A stretch of DNA of 64,000 nucleotides, taken from contig NZ_CP064788.1 of the NCBI RefSeq assembly GCF_017094525.1, positions 2,031,030-2,095,029 on the forward strand, in the 5' to 3' direction. Source of the DNA: Halapricum desulfuricans (GTDB taxonomy: Archaea > Halobacteriota > Halobacteria > Halobacteriales > Haloarculaceae). The translations under genes were made by a program, and so were the position numbers. Below are positions 45,972-53,502 of the stretch, piece by piece; positions within the stretch are counted from its first letter, which is position 1; every line of letters begins with the position of its first letter. The notes under the pieces are model-generated. The model ran no database searches, was not told the DNA's origin, and saw only the letters and a program-made list of their open reading frames with translations.

Positions 45972-46050
45972 CCCATTTTATGAGGGTTGAGACTGTTAGT
46001 TTCAGGTAGCTCTCCCCGATGAACGGGAGATATTGAAGGAGTCGTCTCAA

Positions 46051-46097
46051 GCCTAGGCCGGGATTTGAATCCGGGCTCTCGTCCTTACCAAGGATAC
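46051..46097 (-). tRNA. 3' fragment of tRNA-Thr(GGT)
   Basis: On the minus strand, GTATCCTTGGTAAGGAC (anticodon arm with GGT) is followed by a variable region, a T-arm with the loop TTCAAAT and the acceptor 3' strand CCTAGGC. The matching 5' half (D-arm and 5' acceptor) is absent, so this is not a functional tRNA. 3' halves like this are the att scars left by integration into a tRNA gene. Confidence 0.55.
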
Positions 46098-46260
46098 TCG
46101 GTTAGACGAAATAATCGTCTGAATCGATGTTGTCTGCAAGGCAATTCACCGGGTTTTTATAAGCAATTGCACCCTATATGCGACCGGCACAGGGTAAATC
46201 CCCGGAATTTGGAGGAGAAACCGAAGTCCAAGTGGATGCACGTTCGTGCGAAGGGGCGTG

Positions 46261-46303
46261 GCCTCTCACGGCAATGACCAGGGTTCAAATCCCTGCCGGA
46301 GCA
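46261..46303 (+). tRNA. 3' fragment of tRNA-Glu(CTC)
   Basis: The 3' part of a tRNA-Glu is present from the anticodon loop (CCTCTCACGG) through the T-arm GGGTTCAAATCCC to the acceptor strand TGCCGGAGCA. The D-arm and the 5' acceptor (GCTCCGG) are missing. It is a likely att copy from integration of a mobile element, with the crossover near the anticodon loop. Confidence 0.7.
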
Positions 46304-46402
46304 CTTTTGCGACGAACAAGTCGCGAGTCGCAAATGCGACCCGGGATTTGAGCCACGCGAGTCGCAGCGCGCGAGCGAAGTGAGCGCGACCGTCTCGCCA
46401 TC

Positions 46403-46425
46403 GGGTTCAAATCCCTGCCGGAGCA
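46403..46425 (+). tRNA. Second, shorter 3' fragment of tRNA-Glu
   Basis: A further copy of the tRNA-Glu T-arm/acceptor end (GGGTTCAAATCCCTGCC, then GGAGCA) lies 122 bp downstream of the first and shares 25 bp with it (46403-46427 against 46281-46305). Tandem 3' ends of one tRNA record successive integrations or excision events at one attachment site. Confidence 0.65.
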
Positions 46426-46720
46426 CTCCTCGTTTGTGGCGTCTGTGGATTCCCGGGTGCGAGCGACCATACAGAACCCCCTGAACGGGGGCAGCCGACT
46501 CACCGTGATCGGGCTATCCCGACTCATACGGACCGGCGTCGCAACGTACCGGTCAGAGCCAACCCCAGAGTCGGCGTTTGCCGAAAATAATCTACAACGG
46601 TCCGTGTCATAGTGGTCGCTGTACGTCTGTTCCGGGTTGACCGCACGACGACGCCCGGTCACACCGGTAGATCGTTACAGCAACCACGATCAGTGATGCG
46701 ATTACAGGGATAACAGGAGG

Positions 46721-46755
46721 AATCCCACGACTTCAGTCGTGTGGAGGATGTCAAA
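46721..46755. mobile_element. Remnant end of an IS200/IS605 (tnpB) element
   Basis: The sequence AATCCCACGACTTCAGTCGT followed by GTGGAGGATGTCAA matches the right-end hairpin that closes haloarchaeal IS200/IS605-type elements downstream of tnpB. The stem is CACGACT/AGTCGTG with a 2-base loop. No tnpB or tnpA remains in the window, so only the terminus is left. Confidence 0.6.
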
Positions 46756-46794
46756 TGGACCAAACAGTAAGGGCCTGCCGAAACAACACCCAGT

Positions 46795-47307
46795 ATGGAC
46801 CGACAAGACGTTTTCGAGGCACTTCCATCACCAGCCACACACTCGTTTCCGGACTACTCGTTGCCGACGGGCGATCCTGTGTTACCGATCGCGATCACTG
46901 CCGACGAGCTGGAGACGCTGTTCGACCTCTACGACCGGTTCGCTGCCGTCGATCCGACCGGAATCGACGACAACCCCGTCCTGAGGGCCTCAACGGAGTT
47001 TCTCCAGCAGGCGTTCGGCGCGCCCGCCTATCGACCGGACGACCAGCTCAAAGAGGACATCGCCGCTATGCTCAATGACTTCGCTGACGGGCTCGGCGGT
47101 GCGGATATCGGCGTCGTCGACGCGACACCGAAACACCACCAGACGCTGTATTTCTTCCTGACGACGTGCAAAGGGTATCACCTCGCGCCGCATCTCCGGT
47201 TTTCGCCATCCGGGGACGGCATCGAGACGCTGTATACCGTCTATCAGCGGGTCGTCGAACAGGACGTGTATCTCAAGCGCCCACAGACAGTCTTCGAGAA
47301 CGGTTGA
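46795..47307 (+). CDS. Uncharacterised 170-residue protein
   Basis: It begins MDRQDVFEALPSPATHSFPD and has VLPIAITADELETLFDLYDR, EFLQQAFGAPAYRPDDQLKE and a C-terminal TLYTVYQRVVEQDVYLKRPQ. The protein is acidic with GC-rich codon use that fits the core chromosome, unlike most of the island. I do not recognise a family. It is isolated, between an IS605 end and an IS5 remnant, and no partner gene is visible. It could be the last original chromosomal gene before the archaeosine operon. Confidence 0.7.
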   Translation: MDRQDVFEALPSPATHSFPDYSLPTGDPVLPIAITADELETLFDLYDRFAAVDPTGIDDNPVLRASTEFLQQAFGAPAYRPDDQLKEDIAAMLNDFADGLGGADIGVVDATPKHHQTLYFFLTTCKGYHLAPHLRFSPSGDGIETLYTVYQRVVEQDVYLKRPQTVFENG

Positions 47308-47376
47308 CCCGGAAGGGACGTACAACGGTCACTATGACGCTTCGACCGGACGAGCCGATGGTCGCGACGGTCAACC

Positions 47377-47492
47377 ATCGCGATCGACACGACGTTCTTC
47401 GACCGAACACCAGCAAACCGACTGTCATCGGACGAATTACCGCGTTCAGACGCTCGAAACAACGGCTCTCGTCGATACAGAGACGCAAGCGA
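47377..47492 (+). pseudogene. Fragment of an IS5-family transposase
   Basis: The plus strand reads IAIDTTFFDR then, after a frame change, HRTNYRVQTLETTALVDTET. This is the same catalytic region seen in the decayed transposase at 20 kb (DATFFDRKNASKHYYQRTN...). Only about 115 bp remain, and the fragment abuts the end of the queC gene. Confidence 0.6.
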
Positions 47493-47518
47493 CCGTCCCG
47501 CGTTCGTTCGAAGGGCCG

Positions 47519-48211
47519 TCAGCGATCGGCGTACGACGGTCGTTGCGCGTATTCGATCGGATCCCGCTCACCGAGATTCTGGAACGCCTGCAGCCGGAGC
47601 GCGCACGCGTCGCAGGTGCCACAGGCCGGTTCCTCGTCTCGATAGCAGCTCCACGTGTGCTCGTACGGCACGCCGAGTTCGAGTCCGCGTTCGGCGATGT
47701 CCGTCTTCGACCAGTCGACGAACGGCGCGACGATCTCGATCTCGGTTCCGGGCTTCGTCCCGGCGTCGACGACCCCCTGAAACGCCTCGAAGAACGCGGG
47801 CCGACAGTCGGGATAGCCGGAGAAGTCCTCGCTGTGGGCACCGATGAAGACAGCCGAACAGTCGTTGGCCTCGGCGTACGAGACGGCCATGGCGAGGAGA
47901 TTGGCGTTCCGGAACGGCACGTAGGAACTCGGGATCTCGTCGCTATCGAGGTCGGCGTCTTCGACAGCCACCCCCTCGTCGGTGAGGCTGGAGGCCCCGA
48001 TCGCCGCGAGGTGTTCCGTCTCGACGTGCAAAAAGTCAGCCGCGTCGACGTCTTCGGCCAGCGCCTGCGCACACTCCAGTTCCCTCGTCGCCGTATTCTG
48101 CCCGTAGGACGTGTGCAGGAAGTACGGCTCGTAGCCACGGTCGATCGCCTCGTAGACCGCGGTCGCACTGTCCATCCCGCCCGAGACCAGCACGACAGCG
48201 CGGTCGCTCAT
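47519..48211 (-). CDS. queC: 7-cyano-7-deazaguanine synthase
   Basis: QueC converts 7-carboxy-7-deazaguanine to preQ0 using ATP and ammonia. In archaea preQ0 is the precursor of the tRNA base archaeosine. The 230-residue protein has the ATP pyrophosphatase loop VLVSGGMDSATA at residues 8-18, VPFRNANLLAMA, FIGAHSEDFSGYPDCRPAFF, and the C-terminal zinc-binding SCYRDEEPACGTCDACALR. The stop-side sequence is next to an IS5 fragment, but the gene looks intact. It overlaps folE by 4 bp (ATGA). The order folE-queC with queE-queD upstream makes a complete preQ0 set. Confidence 0.97.
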   Translation of the reverse strand: MSDRAVVLVSGGMDSATAVYEAIDRGYEPYFLHTSYGQNTATRELECAQALAEDVDAADFLHVETEHLAAIGASSLTDEGVAVEDADLDSDEIPSSYVPFRNANLLAMAVSYAEANDCSAVFIGAHSEDFSGYPDCRPAFFEAFQGVVDAGTKPGTEIEIVAPFVDWSKTDIAERGLELGVPYEHTWSCYRDEEPACGTCDACALRLQAFQNLGERDPIEYAQRPSYADR

Positions 48212-48846
48212 CGCGTCTCACCGTCGGTCCGTGCGATCGCGTCAGTGAACCGCTCTCGCTCCGCAGCGGTCGGCTCACCGACGATTTCCCGGGTCGTCGT
48301 GGTCGTTTCCGTCTCGATGCCGCGCATCGCTTCGCACATGTGCGTCGCCGAGATCTCGACCAGTACGGTCCCGGCGTCGAGTTCGTCGGCCAGTCCGCGG
48401 GCGATGTCCCGTGTCAGTTCCTCTTGCACCGTCAGTCGCCGGGACTGCCAGCGTACGTACCGGATCAGTTTCGAGAGGCCGACCACCTCGTCGTCCGGCC
48501 GGTACGCGACGTGTGCAGTCCCGTGGTACGGTAACATGTGATGTTCACAGAGACTGTAGACCGGAATGCCGGTTTTCACCACGAGATCGCGGTGAGTCGC
48601 CTCGAAGGTTCGCATCGTGGGTTTGGCAGCTTGCCGATCGCCTTCGGTCAGCGTTTCGAGCATCTCCGGGATGCGGCGCTGCCAGGTGTCGGTCAATCCG
48701 GCCCGGTCCGGGTCCTCGCCGATGGCGTCGAGGACGAGTCTGACGCCGCGCTGGGCTTTCTCGTGGTCGATCCCGGTGGCCGGGTCGGTCTGTATGGGGA
48801 GCGATTCGTCAGTCGAGTGGTCGTCGAGTGTCGTGTCGTCACTCAT
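48208..48846 (-). CDS. folE: GTP cyclohydrolase I
   Basis: FolE makes 7,8-dihydroneopterin triphosphate from GTP, the first step for both folate and archaeosine. The 212-residue protein shows GIDHEKAQRGVRLVLDAIGE, the zinc/GTP motif SLCEHHMLPYHGTAHVAYRP, SKLIRYVRWQSRRLTVQEEL and the terminal ATHMCEAMRGIET. These are the classical type I residues (two His, one Cys). The operon position between queC and queE shows its duty for preQ0 synthesis. The stop overlaps queC's ATG. Its start is 12 bp after the end of queE. Confidence 0.97.
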   Translation of the reverse strand: MSDDTTLDDHSTDESLPIQTDPATGIDHEKAQRGVRLVLDAIGEDPDRAGLTDTWQRRIPEMLETLTEGDRQAAKPTMRTFEATHRDLVVKTGIPVYSLCEHHMLPYHGTAHVAYRPDDEVVGLSKLIRYVRWQSRRLTVQEELTRDIARGLADELDAGTVLVEISATHMCEAMRGIETETTTTTREIVGEPTAAERERFTDAIARTDGETR

Positions 48847-48858
48847 CGGTATGTGCTG

Positions 48859-49629
48859 TCAGGTTCCGGGGGCGTCGTTCCACAGGTCGACGTGGAGTCG
48901 CGGTGTGTAGCGGTAGCCGTACTCCATCGCCAGGTCGGCGACGGTATTTCGCGTCCGATCCAGTTCCGCTCGCGTCGTCCCTTCGGGCATCAGCAACACG
49001 TCGTCGTCGGCAACTTCGGTCGTGGTCGTCTCACGGATCCGCGAGAGAAGGCTCTCGATCTCGGCCATGTCCTCCCGATCGGTCACGACGAACTTGAGCT
49101 GGTTCGGGTAGGTATCGATCAGCCGGGAGAGTGCGCCGACGTCGATCCGTCGCTGCTCGTGTCGGTCGGCCCACTCGCCGTCGCCCTTCGGATCGCGGCC
49201 GACGGTCGGGGTGCTGCTCCGGAGCTTGGGGCTGATGCTTGCAAGGTCGATATGTGCGTCGCGGTAGATCGTGCCGTTGGTCTCGACAGTGGTGTGGTAG
49301 CCGCGGTCGCCGAGGCGGTCAAGCAACTCGACGGCCTCGTCGTGGATCATCGGTTCGCCGCCGGTCAACACGACGTGTTCGGCGTCGTAACCCGCGATTT
49401 CCTCGAGAATGTCCTCGAGGTCCATCCAGGCGTGGGTGGGCTCCCACGAGGTGTGATACGAGTCGCAGAACCAGCAGCGCAGGTTACAGCCACTGGTCCG
49501 GACGAACACCGTCGGGACGCCCGAGAGCTTGCCCTCGCCCTGGAGCGAATAGAACACCTCGTTGATCGGCAACGCGGTGTCGTGCTCGGGGTCAGCCTCG
49601 AAGGCGTCGCTGTCGGCGTTGACGGGCAT
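48859..49629 (-). CDS. queE: 7-carboxy-7-deazaguanine synthase (radical SAM)
   Basis: QueE rearranges 6-carboxy-tetrahydropterin to 7-carboxy-7-deazaguanine with SAM and a [4Fe-4S] cluster. The 256-residue protein has NEVFYSLQGEGKLSGVPTVF, the cluster motif TSGCNLRCWFCDSYH (CX3CX2C) and VVLTGGEPMIHDEAVELLDR. The long region around residues 155-185 is more basic and may be a halophile insertion. Its ATG shares a base with the TGA of queD (TGATG), so the two are co-translated. This is the usual archaeal preQ0 gene set. Confidence 0.96.
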   Translation of the reverse strand: MPVNADSDAFEADPEHDTALPINEVFYSLQGEGKLSGVPTVFVRTSGCNLRCWFCDSYHTSWEPTHAWMDLEDILEEIAGYDAEHVVLTGGEPMIHDEAVELLDRLGDRGYHTTVETNGTIYRDAHIDLASISPKLRSSTPTVGRDPKGDGEWADRHEQRRIDVGALSRLIDTYPNQLKFVVTDREDMAEIESLLSRIRETTTTEVADDDVLLMPEGTTRAELDRTRNTVADLAMEYGYRYTPRLHVDLWNDAPGT

Positions 49630-50093
49630 CAGTCGGACGCACAGAGTTCGCTGGTCTCACAGACCTGCACCGAGACGTCGGAGACGGTGTCCGGGAACGC
49701 CTCGAGCATCTTCGCCTCCAGTTCGAGGCCCATGACCTCGGCCGTCGGCGGTCGCTCTAGCACGACGACCGCGTCCCCGTCGCCGCTCTGTTCGAAGGCG
49801 TCGACCAGCGGGTCGCCCCGCTCGAGCAGGAACTGGTGATCCCACTCGTATAATACCGAAGTAATATCGCCTTTGTCCACGACCCAGCCCTGCTCGGTGA
49901 GCTCGCCGGTGACTTCGACGACGAACTCGTAGTTGTGTCCATGGGGGCGTGAACACTTCCCGTCGTGGTCCCGAAGCCGGTGCCCGGTACTGATCCGGAT
50001 CGGACGGTCCTGTCCGACGACCAGCGTTCGTTCGGCCGTGCTGGTTTCCGTGTCAGACGCAACGTTCTCTTCCGCCAAGACTCCATCAGGCAT
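49629..50093 (-). CDS. queD: 6-carboxytetrahydropterin synthase
   Basis: QueD turns dihydroneopterin triphosphate into 6-carboxytetrahydropterin. The protein (154 residues) has the zinc ligands in ISTGHRLRDHDGKCSRPHGH (His and the HGHNY pair) with the catalytic cysteine in KCSRPHGH. It then has VVDKGDITSVLYEWDHQFLL and TAEVMGLELEAKMLEAF, with a final CETSELCA. The N-terminal 30 residues are an acidic extension. It is the first gene of the four-gene minus-strand operon and is divergent from the racemase gene at 50218. Confidence 0.95.
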   Translation of the reverse strand: MPDGVLAEENVASDTETSTAERTLVVGQDRPIRISTGHRLRDHDGKCSRPHGHNYEFVVEVTGELTEQGWVVDKGDITSVLYEWDHQFLLERGDPLVDAFEQSGDGDAVVVLERPPTAEVMGLELEAKMLEAFPDTVSDVSVQVCETSELCASD

Positions 50094-50217
50094 ATCTGGG
50101 GATTATCTCGAGAGTACATAAGTCTGTCCAGACCACGCCGAAAGTGGTACGCCGTCAATCGGGTCGATAGCGGATCGGGGAAGGTAAGTCGATCCCGTGT
50201 GATGGGGCCACCCATCG

Positions 50218-50949
50218 ATGGACGCGACCGACGACCTTCGGACGATCGGCGTGCTCGGCGGGATGAGCAGCGAATCGACGATTACCTACTACCGTCAGAT
50301 CGATCAGGGCATCAACGACGCTCTGGGGGGCCACGCGGCGGGCGAGGTGCTGATCCGCAGTGTCAACTTCGGCGAGATCGAGCGCTTCATCCGGACCGAG
50401 CAGTGGGACACGGCGGGCGACTATCTCGCACAGGCAGCTCGAGGGCTGGAGGCGGGCGGTGCCGACTTCGTCGTGATGGCGACGAACACGATGCACAGGG
50501 TCGCCCCGGCGATCGAACGCGCGATCTCGATTCCGTTCGTGCACATCGTCGACGTGACTGCCGACGCCATCCGTGCGGCGGGCATCGAGACGGTCGGACT
50601 CCTTGGGACCCAGCCGACGATGGAGGCGTCGTTCTATCGCGACCGACTGGCCGAGCACGGCATTGACGTCGTCGTCCCGGAACCGACAGATCGGGAGGCA
50701 GTCGATACGATCATCTTCGAGGAACTCACCGACGGGATCGTCCGGGACGAATCACGGGAGCGATATCTGGATGTCATCGACGACATGGTGGCTGCGGGCG
50801 CGGACGGCGTCGTGCTCGGCTGCACGGAAATCGAATTGCTGATCGAGCAGGCTGATCGGCCGGACGTCCCCCTGTTCGATACGACCGCGCTACACGTCGA
50901 GCGGGCGATCGCTCACGGTCTCGGCGAACGGGCCTTTGACGATGAGTGA
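50218..50949 (+). CDS. Aspartate/glutamate racemase family protein
   Basis: This 243-residue protein is a member of the Asp/Glu/hydantoin racemase family: IGVLGGMSSESTITYYRQID at the start, FVVMATNTMHRVAPAI in the middle, and GVVLGCTEIELLIEQ near residue 200. In most family members two cysteines act as acid and base. Here only the second (GCTE) is present and the first site reads ATNT, so threonine takes its place. I recall that a Thr/Cys pair has been reported for an Escherichia coli L-Asp/Glu-specific racemase. The protein may therefore be an amino-acid racemase with that atypical site. It starts a single-gene plus-strand unit. Confidence 0.88.
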   Translation: MDATDDLRTIGVLGGMSSESTITYYRQIDQGINDALGGHAAGEVLIRSVNFGEIERFIRTEQWDTAGDYLAQAARGLEAGGADFVVMATNTMHRVAPAIERAISIPFVHIVDVTADAIRAAGIETVGLLGTQPTMEASFYRDRLAEHGIDVVVPEPTDREAVDTIIFEELTDGIVRDESRERYLDVIDDMVAAGADGVVLGCTEIELLIEQADRPDVPLFDTTALHVERAIAHGLGERAFDDE

Positions 50950-51111
50950 TACTGGTGGCGATACCATTTCGAAATGGCCCGGCACGACGTATGCCGGATA
51001 TCGTTACGAACGGATAGCCACCAGTATGAAGTGCTGATGCCGGTGGGTGCGTAGCCGGTCGCTCACACGGGCGACCCGACAATTGATGGGTCTCGTCTCC
51101 GTAGACGACCC

Positions 51112-51465
51112 ATGGGAATACTGGATCGTCTGCGTCCGGGCAAGCCGGCAGTCCCGGCGGACGCACCCACGCTCTACCGGGCAGACATTGCGACCGACGG
51201 CGGAAACGTCCACAGCTTCTCCTACCTGGTCGAAAGCGAGACGGAAATAACGATCGTGTACAACGAGCGGCAGTTCGTCATGCCGAAAGGGGCGACGTTC
51301 GTCGTGACCGACACCGGCCAGACCGAGTGGGACGGGCAGCCGATCCACGTGAAATCGATCGCTCCGGTCCGTCCGGAGGAGGTCGCTGACGAATCGACGT
51401 ACTCGCCCCCAGAGGCACTTCAGGGTGAGTCGATTCCTCCCGTGAACGCGGACGAAGCCCGGTGA
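51112..51465 (+). CDS. Uncharacterised 117-residue protein
   Basis: This is a small, acidic, beta-rich protein (MGILDRLRPGKPAVPADAPT, then TLYRADIATDGGNVHSFSYL, TEITIVYNERQFVMPKGATF, and an acidic C-terminal tail). Its GC-rich codon use fits the core chromosome. I do not recognise a family, and no partner gene is visible. It ends 86 bp before the convergent kinase gene. Confidence 0.72.
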   Translation: MGILDRLRPGKPAVPADAPTLYRADIATDGGNVHSFSYLVESETEITIVYNERQFVMPKGATFVVTDTGQTEWDGQPIHVKSIAPVRPEEVADESTYSPPEALQGESIPPVNADEAR

Positions 51466-51550
51466 TGGATAGGACGAGCAGCAGCGAGACAGCAGCGACA
51501 CCGTTCGCGGCTCTCTCGTTCAGTTGTCAACCTGTCGCGCATACGAGCGT

Positions 51551-53314
51551 TCAATCGGTTGTCGCCGACGACAGCGTTCGAGGGACCGTCACGGTGACCA
51601 CGTTCCCGTCGTCGTATTCGAACGTGATCTCTCCGTCGATGAAATTCAGCGACCACGTCACGATCCACAGACCGATCCCCTGACCGTGCTGTAAGGCGGA
51701 TTCCTCTGTGGACTCGAGCGTGTCGATCTCGATATCCGGGATTCGATCGTTCGTATCTCGCAGTTCGAAACGCACGGTCTCGTCGTCCGTCTCGTGGAGT
51801 CGCATCTCCGCGACCGCGTCTCTACTTTCGGTGTGTCTGATCGCGTTGCCGAGCAGGTTCGTCAATACGAGTTCGAGAATTTCCTCGTCTGTTTCGAGGT
51901 ATCGCTGTGAGACCGTTGCCTCGATATCGACCGTCGCTTCGAGGTGCTGTTCGCGGACGCTGTCCGCGACGCGTTCTGCGAGCGCGACCGGATCGACAGA
52001 CGACACTGTGAGGTCGCGGTCCTGTACCTGCTGGAAGTCGCGGATCCGCCGGCCGATCGAAAGCAGCTGTTCGTTGGCGTCTCTGATCGTCGCCGCGTGC
52101 GACTCGATTGCGGAGTCGGTCGTCTCAGCTTCGATGAGCTCCGCGCGACCCTGTGCCACGTTCAACTGGTTTCGGAGGTTGTGCCTGAGAACACGACCGA
52201 GGACGGACAGGCGTTGTTTCTGTCGACGGACAGTCGTGATGTCGTAGAACACGAGCATCTCACCGACGTCGGTGCCGCTGGAGTCGGTGAGCGACGTGAA
52301 CGAAACGGCATAGACGCTGTTTCGCTTCGCACACTCGAATTCGCCGGTCGACCGAAGCGCGTTCAGATCGGCTCCAGTGAGCGCGTCAACTGACGACGGG
52401 AGCGTGACCGCTTCGGCGTCGAACAGCTGTTCGGCCTGCGCGTTCATGTTCACCACCCGTCCGTCCGGATCGACCACGAGCAACGGGTCCTCGAGGTCGT
52501 TGAGCGCGCCCCGCTCTGCGGCCCGCTGTGTGGTCGGATTCGTCTCGAACATGTACGTGCCTACGAACGCGTACGCATCGAGCAACACGTGCGGGAGAAA
52601 CATCGCAGCCGAGAGGTTCAGCGACGGCACCGGGCCGAGTTCGAACATCCACACCCAGAACGCGCCCGCCGGCGGGACGGTACTGAGCGTGACTGCGATC
52701 GCTTCTCGCTTGTACAGCGGGCCGTAGGAAACGATCGCGCCGACAAGCAGGAGCACCCCGACGCCCGCGGCGCCGAGCGAGACGATCGCGACGAAATAGC
52801 CGATCGGTTGGAGCGTATACTCGACAGTCCGCAGGCCGAACACCGGCGCGAACTGGAACTCCTGCCACAGCAGCGAGTGATACGGACGTGTCACCCCGAG
52901 CGCGACCGCCGCGATAGCGGGGACGAACACGCCCGGAAACCACTTCGAGTAAGCGATGTTGGTCCGGCCGGTGTAGACGAGCGCAAACGATAGAAACAGC
53001 GGGCCGAGCCACGCGATTCCGATCCACATGAGCGTTTCGGCTGACGCCCGCCAGAGCGGCGCACGCAGGAAGAGTCCGCCCGTATACGCGAACACCCAAA
53101 GGGCCTGTGCACCGAGCATCGCCATGAACCACTTCGCGCCGGGTGCGTGACGGTGACGTGACAGGTACCAGATCAGCGCCAGCGTGCCGATACCCGCGGC
53201 GAGCGAGAGCAGGACGACGACCCAGCCAGTCTGAGTGATCGAGTCGAGAGGGACAACGGCGCTGGAGACAGCAAGCGCTTGCGTTGGCATCGAAGCGATT
53301 GCAATAAGACGCAT
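51551..53314 (-). CDS. 7TM sensor histidine kinase with PAS domain
   Basis: This is a 587-residue kinase. The first 240 residues hold about seven hydrophobic segments (WVVVLLSLAAGIGTLALIWY, AETLMWIGIAWLGPLFLSFA, VPAIAAVALGV, YFVAIVSLGAAGVGVLLLVG), which is the haloarchaeal HisKA_7TM arrangement. A PAS domain follows (DLEDPLLVVDPDGRVVNMNA), then the phospho-acceptor helix VLRHNLRNQLNVAQGRAELI (H near residue 380) and a HATPase with LTNLLGNAIRHTESRD and HGQGIGLWIVTW. The ATG used gives a 30-residue leader. A second start at residue 9 is possible. No regulator is adjacent. A signal at the membrane is likely. Confidence 0.94.
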   Translation of the reverse strand: MRLIAIASMPTQALAVSSAVVPLDSITQTGWVVVLLSLAAGIGTLALIWYLSRHRHAPGAKWFMAMLGAQALWVFAYTGGLFLRAPLWRASAETLMWIGIAWLGPLFLSFALVYTGRTNIAYSKWFPGVFVPAIAAVALGVTRPYHSLLWQEFQFAPVFGLRTVEYTLQPIGYFVAIVSLGAAGVGVLLLVGAIVSYGPLYKREAIAVTLSTVPPAGAFWVWMFELGPVPSLNLSAAMFLPHVLLDAYAFVGTYMFETNPTTQRAAERGALNDLEDPLLVVDPDGRVVNMNAQAEQLFDAEAVTLPSSVDALTGADLNALRSTGEFECAKRNSVYAVSFTSLTDSSGTDVGEMLVFYDITTVRRQKQRLSVLGRVLRHNLRNQLNVAQGRAELIEAETTDSAIESHAATIRDANEQLLSIGRRIRDFQQVQDRDLTVSSVDPVALAERVADSVREQHLEATVDIEATVSQRYLETDEEILELVLTNLLGNAIRHTESRDAVAEMRLHETDDETVRFELRDTNDRIPDIEIDTLESTEESALQHGQGIGLWIVTWSLNFIDGEITFEYDDGNVVTVTVPRTLSSATTD

Positions 53315-53366
53315 ACTACATAGTAGTTACCGGTCGCCGATCGGACTGGAAAGACGGAACAACTGA

Positions 53367-53437
53367 TGGGACCGCCGTGATTCGAACACGGGTCCGACGC
53401 ACCCCATGCGCCGAGGATACCGCTACCCTACGGTCCC
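53367..53437 (-). tRNA. tRNA-Pro(GGG)
   Basis: A complete 71-nt tRNA can be folded on the minus strand. The acceptor is GGGACCG/CGGTCCC with discriminator A, and the anticodon arm is GGCGC-ATGGGGT-GCGTC with anticodon GGG. The T-arm is CCGTG-TTCGAAT-CACGG and the variable loop has 4 nt. CCA is not encoded (TCA follows). It lies between the 7TM kinase and truB genes and is intact, unlike the tRNA fragments at 46 kb. Confidence 0.9.
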
Positions 53438-53502
53438 GCACATGGATCGAATACGGTGTCGTAATTAAGGGTGTCGTTTCGCCCGACGTATGGGCTCCGA
53501 TC

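Larger units (their letters stand above)
45972..46794. other. tRNA-fragment and IS-end graveyard
   Basis: This is an 823-bp region without a protein gene that I trust. It contains a minus-strand tRNA-Thr 3' half, two plus-strand tRNA-Glu 3' ends and an IS605-type terminus (separate entries). Open frames here translate to RDLNP-like peptides, which are well-known false ORFs reading through tRNA T-arms. I read it as the scarred right side of the island. Confidence 0.6.

Noticed and set aside
45972-46430. Functional tRNA-Glu or tRNA-Thr genes
   Set aside because: Only 3' halves are present. 5' acceptor strands and D-arms cannot be found upstream.
46285-46662. Minus-strand ORF with RDLNP peptide
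   Set aside because: It reads through tRNA T-arm/acceptor sequence and is a classical false ORF. No codon bias support.
48538-49839. 433-codon plus-strand frame
   Set aside because: It is the mirror of folE-queE-queD, which have clear enzyme motifs on the minus strand.
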